64,000 bases of DNA. Origin: Aliivibrio sifiae (GTDB lineage Bacteria > Pseudomonadota > Gammaproteobacteria > Enterobacterales > Vibrionaceae). The position numbers and the translations under genes were made by a program. The stretch lies in assembly GCF_002954705.1 (NCBI RefSeq), contig NZ_MSCO01000001.1, positions 1,446,066-1,510,065 of the forward strand, in the 5' to 3' direction. The notes beneath the pieces are model-generated. The model had not been told where the DNA came from. It ran no database searches and was given only the letters and a program-made list of their open reading frames with translations. The first letter of the stretch is position 1. Each line of letters starts with the position of its first letter. Positions 60,903 to 64,000 of this stretch are shown piece after piece.

Positions 60903-63437
60903 TTATGTATAACGCAACTCACTAGAATTATTAAGCATAGCAATCTGTTGAGTTACTTGGGCTTTTTTACGCTCAAAAAGCTCGCCAGTTCTAGCCTCAA
61001 ATGGCACTGTACTACTTGCAACCTGAAGATTACCTTCAGCTAACTGGTAAACCCAATAATTAAATTCTCGTTGTTGTTCATTGTCTAGAATTGTATTGAT
61101 ACGTTTTAAATTTTTAAACAATTCAGCGTCTCCGCCAACTTTGTCTCCATTATCATTTATCCGCGATAAAATTTCTTCAAACTTTCGCCAATTATACGTC
61201 GTCTTTTTCAATAACTCACAAATAGCCGTTTCTTGCTTCTCATTCATGCTAGTCCAAAACTCTTCTACCAAGGTATTCAACATCATGCCAACAACCTCTG
61301 GCAATAATTGATCTGGGGGCATCCCACTAAAAACACTATTATTCATAATGCGTTCGGATAATAAATAAGCCTCTTTTTTACGCTGTTCAACAAGCCCTCT
61401 TTGTTTCCAAAAACCACCAATTATATTTTCACCTTTCTCAACTGTTTTATAAAGAGCTTGTTCTGGGTCTTCAATCAAATCAGAGGCAAACGCTAAATAA
61501 CTTGCTTGAACTAAGTAATTATATGTATCTTCATCAATATTCTTAAGCATTCTATAATCTATGTATTGCAACCCTTGCCAAATAATTTGAGTTACGTTCC
61601 AAAACTCTCTACCATCTAAAGCAGCACCAAAGCTTCCACTACCACCCGCACCCCAAACCAGTCGACCTGAACATATTAAAAGGAACTTGTTACCTCTGAG
61701 GCTCAACTGAAAATCAGCACCAGCACCTAAACCTGCGGCAACATTACCCTCCACTTTAATTTCTGCCAACGTTGCAAAATCTAACGTATTGTTCTTTTCT
61801 GGTGCTAACCACTCAACACCACCAGATAATTGCCCACCAGCTTGCGCACCTGCAAACCCTTCAGCCTTAAACCCAACCTGTCCTTTCGTTGAATTACCAA
61901 AACCAACTCTTGGTGTGAATAACATCCCAACGCTACCATCACCTCTAGGTGGTGCTTTTTTATTATTTATCTTCGCCCCAACAGAAACCATTCCACCAAC
62001 AAATGCACTCAGTAATAAACACCCTTTTGTTCTGAAACAACCAAACGAGTACGTTGCGTCTTTCCCATTTGCATCTTTATAATTTAATGTGACAGGATAA
62101 CCACTTTCATAAGGTAAAAATGAATCAATTTTAACCGACCCTTCAACCAAAGAAACGCTAGCTTCTGCACCAAAACCAACATCTACGTCACCGGTTTGGG
62201 GTTTAATGTCAGCCTTAAAAGCGGCTTGAGCTCCCCAACGTAATAACTGAGCATCTTGACTGATGGCAAAACGAGTTTCTCCCTCTTCAGTTAAAATATG
62301 TTGCGCCGCTTTAAATTCTAACCAATGCCCACCATCGGCTTTCCATTCTTGAAATTTAATCTCCAGTGGTATGCCATTACTTAACTTACTCTTGATATCA
62401 TTTTGAATATCTTCTTTCACAGCTCTAGCAAAACCAGCTTTATCATTATTTTCAATGGCCGCCATGGTTTTTGAACGATTTTTTATTGGTCTCCAACGTC
62501 CTTTATTTTCAGCTTTCTCTTGCTCAATAAATTCACTTCTCAGATAAAGATATCTGTTATGGCGCATAGAGTAGACTTCAACGATATGCTGCTTCACTTT
62601 TGGATTAATTAGCTGCTTACCAATTGAGTTAAAGTTATCCAGATTCACTGACTGTTTATTGGGAGCTTCTGGTTTTTTAGGTGATTTATCCAAGCTCTGC
62701 CAATACGAAATCTCATCTTCAATTTTTGCTAATACTTTTCTTTTGAGTACCTCAACAGAGTCGTCATCTAAAAACCATGATTCATCATAATTAGTGACAA
62801 TACGTTTTCGCTTATCTAACGCTTTTAATTTATCTAATACTCGTTGTTGGTTCTCATCATTCTTTTTTTCTGTACCGCCACCAAAAGCTGACGCTACTTT
62901 CCGACCTATCTTTGCTTCTGTTGATTCAACCAAACAAATCGCACCTGCATTACTTGCGTCATTTAGCCACACTTGTCTCTTTTTCGCGTGCTGCTCTACT
63001 TGTTGTTTAGTAACATTTTTGCCTTGAGGGGTTTCTTTTAAAAGTGTTGCATAACCTTCTAGCAAGGTGTCCATACACTTCGCTTCTTCATCCATGTATT
63101 GAATAGATTTTTCATCTAAACAATAGAAATCAGTCATTGCTTCACCAGTAACAAATACAACATCATGCACTTCTTTGGCTTCACATTCTGGTGCAGCCAT
63201 TAATGTGCATGTTTCCGCTGTGGGGCGTACTTTTGAAATAGGTTCGACGGTGTTGGTTTGCTCTACCTCTTCATCTTCAACTTCCTCAGGCAGACTAATA
63301 CTGTCACCCACATGAATTAAATCTGGGTTAGGTTGATATTTTGGGTTCAGCTCAAGTAACGTGGTAAAAGGGACATCATTATCAATGGCAACTTTAAGCA
63401 GCGTGTCACCGCGTTGAACAATATAAGATTGGCTCAT
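60903..63437 (-). CDS. LysM-domain putative T6SS effector
   Basis: The 844-aa product starts with a LysM domain (4-48: YIVQRGDTLLKVAIDNDVPFTTLLELNPKY...VGDSISLP). A central helical part (about 100-430) is followed by a glycine-rich, beta-type region (about 410-610; GFGAEASVSL, GFAGAQAGGQLSGG, AAGLGAGADFQLSL, GAGGSGSFGAAL) and a helical C-terminus. No signal peptide. It lies 15 bases downstream of a DUF4123 gene, the adaptor family that loads effectors onto VgrG. The glycine-rich region could insert in membranes, but the killing mechanism is not identified. Unlike a housekeeping LysM enzyme there is no hydrolase motif. Confidence 0.75.
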   Translation of the reverse strand: MSQSYIVQRGDTLLKVAIDNDVPFTTLLELNPKYQPNPDLIHVGDSISLPEEVEDEEVEQTNTVEPISKVRPTAETCTLMAAPECEAKEVHDVVFVTGEAMTDFYCLDEKSIQYMDEEAKCMDTLLEGYATLLKETPQGKNVTKQQVEQHAKKRQVWLNDASNAGAICLVESTEAKIGRKVASAFGGGTEKKNDENQQRVLDKLKALDKRKRIVTNYDESWFLDDDSVEVLKRKVLAKIEDEISYWQSLDKSPKKPEAPNKQSVNLDNFNSIGKQLINPKVKQHIVEVYSMRHNRYLYLRSEFIEQEKAENKGRWRPIKNRSKTMAAIENNDKAGFARAVKEDIQNDIKSKLSNGIPLEIKFQEWKADGGHWLEFKAAQHILTEEGETRFAISQDAQLLRWGAQAAFKADIKPQTGDVDVGFGAEASVSLVEGSVKIDSFLPYESGYPVTLNYKDANGKDATYSFGCFRTKGCLLLSAFVGGMVSVGAKINNKKAPPRGDGSVGMLFTPRVGFGNSTKGQVGFKAEGFAGAQAGGQLSGGVEWLAPEKNNTLDFATLAEIKVEGNVAAGLGAGADFQLSLRGNKFLLICSGRLVWGAGGSGSFGAALDGREFWNVTQIIWQGLQYIDYRMLKNIDEDTYNYLVQASYLAFASDLIEDPEQALYKTVEKGENIIGGFWKQRGLVEQRKKEAYLLSERIMNNSVFSGMPPDQLLPEVVGMMLNTLVEEFWTSMNEKQETAICELLKKTTYNWRKFEEILSRINDNGDKVGGDAELFKNLKRINTILDNEQQREFNYWVYQLAEGNLQVASSTVPFEARTGELFERKKAQVTQQIAMLNNSSELRYT

Positions 63438-63452
63438 GGTGTTAACACTCCT

Positions 63453-64000
63453 TTACCATTGAGTTGAGATGGATTGCATGGACGCAAAATGCTGTTCAGT
63501 CATTGTCCATTGATAATCAGAAAACGGAGGGGTTATAGCAACAGGTACTGAAACAGTAAGCCATGATTTATTAAACCACGTTATTTTAGTCACCGATCCG
63601 AAATAGTCTCGACGATCTGTATCAGACATAGATGCCACTAAAGGCAATAATCCTCTTGGATCGTAATAGCGTAAAAATACCTCTCCATTGCCCTTTTTAA
63701 CTACTAACGCATTACGTAATGAATACATTAATTCACTGCTGTTAGTTGTGTTCTCTGTATAAAGCAACGCACCACAATGCGCTGAACTCATTTTATCAAC
63801 ACAGGCATTTAATAAGGGTTGAGAGTGCGATAAATCAATAACAATAGGTCCATTTTTTATCGCATTAAACTGCGTCGCTTTAAATAGCTCAAACGTATTT
63901 AATTCCTCAACGTATAGACTCAGCTCCGCATGCCATTCAGGCCATAACTCTGATTCAATTAATGCGTAAATATTTTCTGATGAGTTAAGTAATGGGGTTT
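63453..64000 (-). CDS. DUF4123 T6SS adaptor/chaperone, partial
   Basis: The frame stays open from the stop at 63453 to the window edge, so the 5' end is missing; an internal ATG at 63791 is not the start. About 182 residues are visible. VFLRYYDPRGLLPLV matches the DUF4123 signature (RYYDPR), preceded by HSQPLLNACVDKM...HCGALLYTENT and followed by the aromatic segment ITWFNKSWLTVSV. Such adaptors (Tap/TEC) bring T6SS effectors to VgrG. The LysM gene follows 15 bases downstream and would be the cargo. Confidence 0.82.
   Translation of the reverse strand, partial: TPLLNSSENIYALIESELWPEWHAELSLYVEELNTFELFKATQFNAIKNGPIVIDLSHSQPLLNACVDKMSSAHCGALLYTENTTNSSELMYSLRNALVVKKGNGEVFLRYYDPRGLLPLVASMSDTDRRDYFGSVTKITWFNKSWLTVSVPVAITPPFSDYQWTMTEQHFASMQSISTQW

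Noticed and set aside
1-64000. CRISPR array, prophage, rRNA or tRNA genes
   Set aside because: No regularly spaced repeats, phage structural genes or structured RNA genes were recognised.

Overview
The window looks like a Vibrionaceae chromosome, most likely Aliivibrio (V. fischeri, logei or wodanis type). The evidence is low GC, VCR-like integron attC sites, a HigBA-2 toxin-antitoxin pair very close to the V. cholerae one, and many Vibrio-type proteins. Species cannot be fixed from the sequence alone.

Layout. (1) About 1-11.4 kb is accessory DNA. Roughly 2.1-10.8 kb is a stretch of chromosomal-integron gene cassettes, mostly read on the minus strand and separated by attC-like sites. They carry GNAT acetyltransferases, an SDR epimerase, three toxin-antitoxin pairs (TacAT, Phd/RelE type, HigBA-2), unknown genes, and a nucleotidyltransferase killed by a stop codon in its catalytic motif. 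No integrase is in the window. (2) 11.6-20.9 kb is a respiratory formate dehydrogenase locus: FeS protein, TorD chaperone, TAT peptide, FdhABC, DUF3305/DUF3306 and FdhD. (3) 21-26.4 kb holds an HD-GYP sensor, MltC and a chemoreceptor. (4) 26.8-34.9 kb is a 5-oxoproline (pyroglutamate) locus: Pcp, DUF979/DUF969 permease, NRAMP-like transporter, PxpC/PxpB/PxpA, DUF1445 and a divergent LysR regulator. (5) 35-50.5 kb is mixed housekeeping: U32 protease-like RlhA homologue, GST, several GNATs, mercaptopyruvate sulfurtransferase, a secreted GH19 chitinase, a BCCT transporter and a PepSY/PhoPQ-like two-component operon. (6) 51.2-59.6 kb has a sensor kinase and sigma-54 response regulator divergent from tungstate transport (TupABC), MobA and a fused MobB-MoeA. 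(7) 59.8-64 kb has a SUMF1-type lipoprotein and a LysM protein with a DUF4123 chaperone, which looks like a type VI secretion cargo module.

The most interesting system links regions 2 and 6, which lie 36 kb apart. Both the fdh operon and tupABC have a good -24/-12 sigma-54 promoter, and upstream of each are copies of the same palindrome (GRGACATTTTGWCYY). The sigma-54 response regulator is encoded next to tupA. I infer one regulon that switches on the enzyme, the uptake of its metal (W or Mo) and the last steps of cofactor synthesis together.
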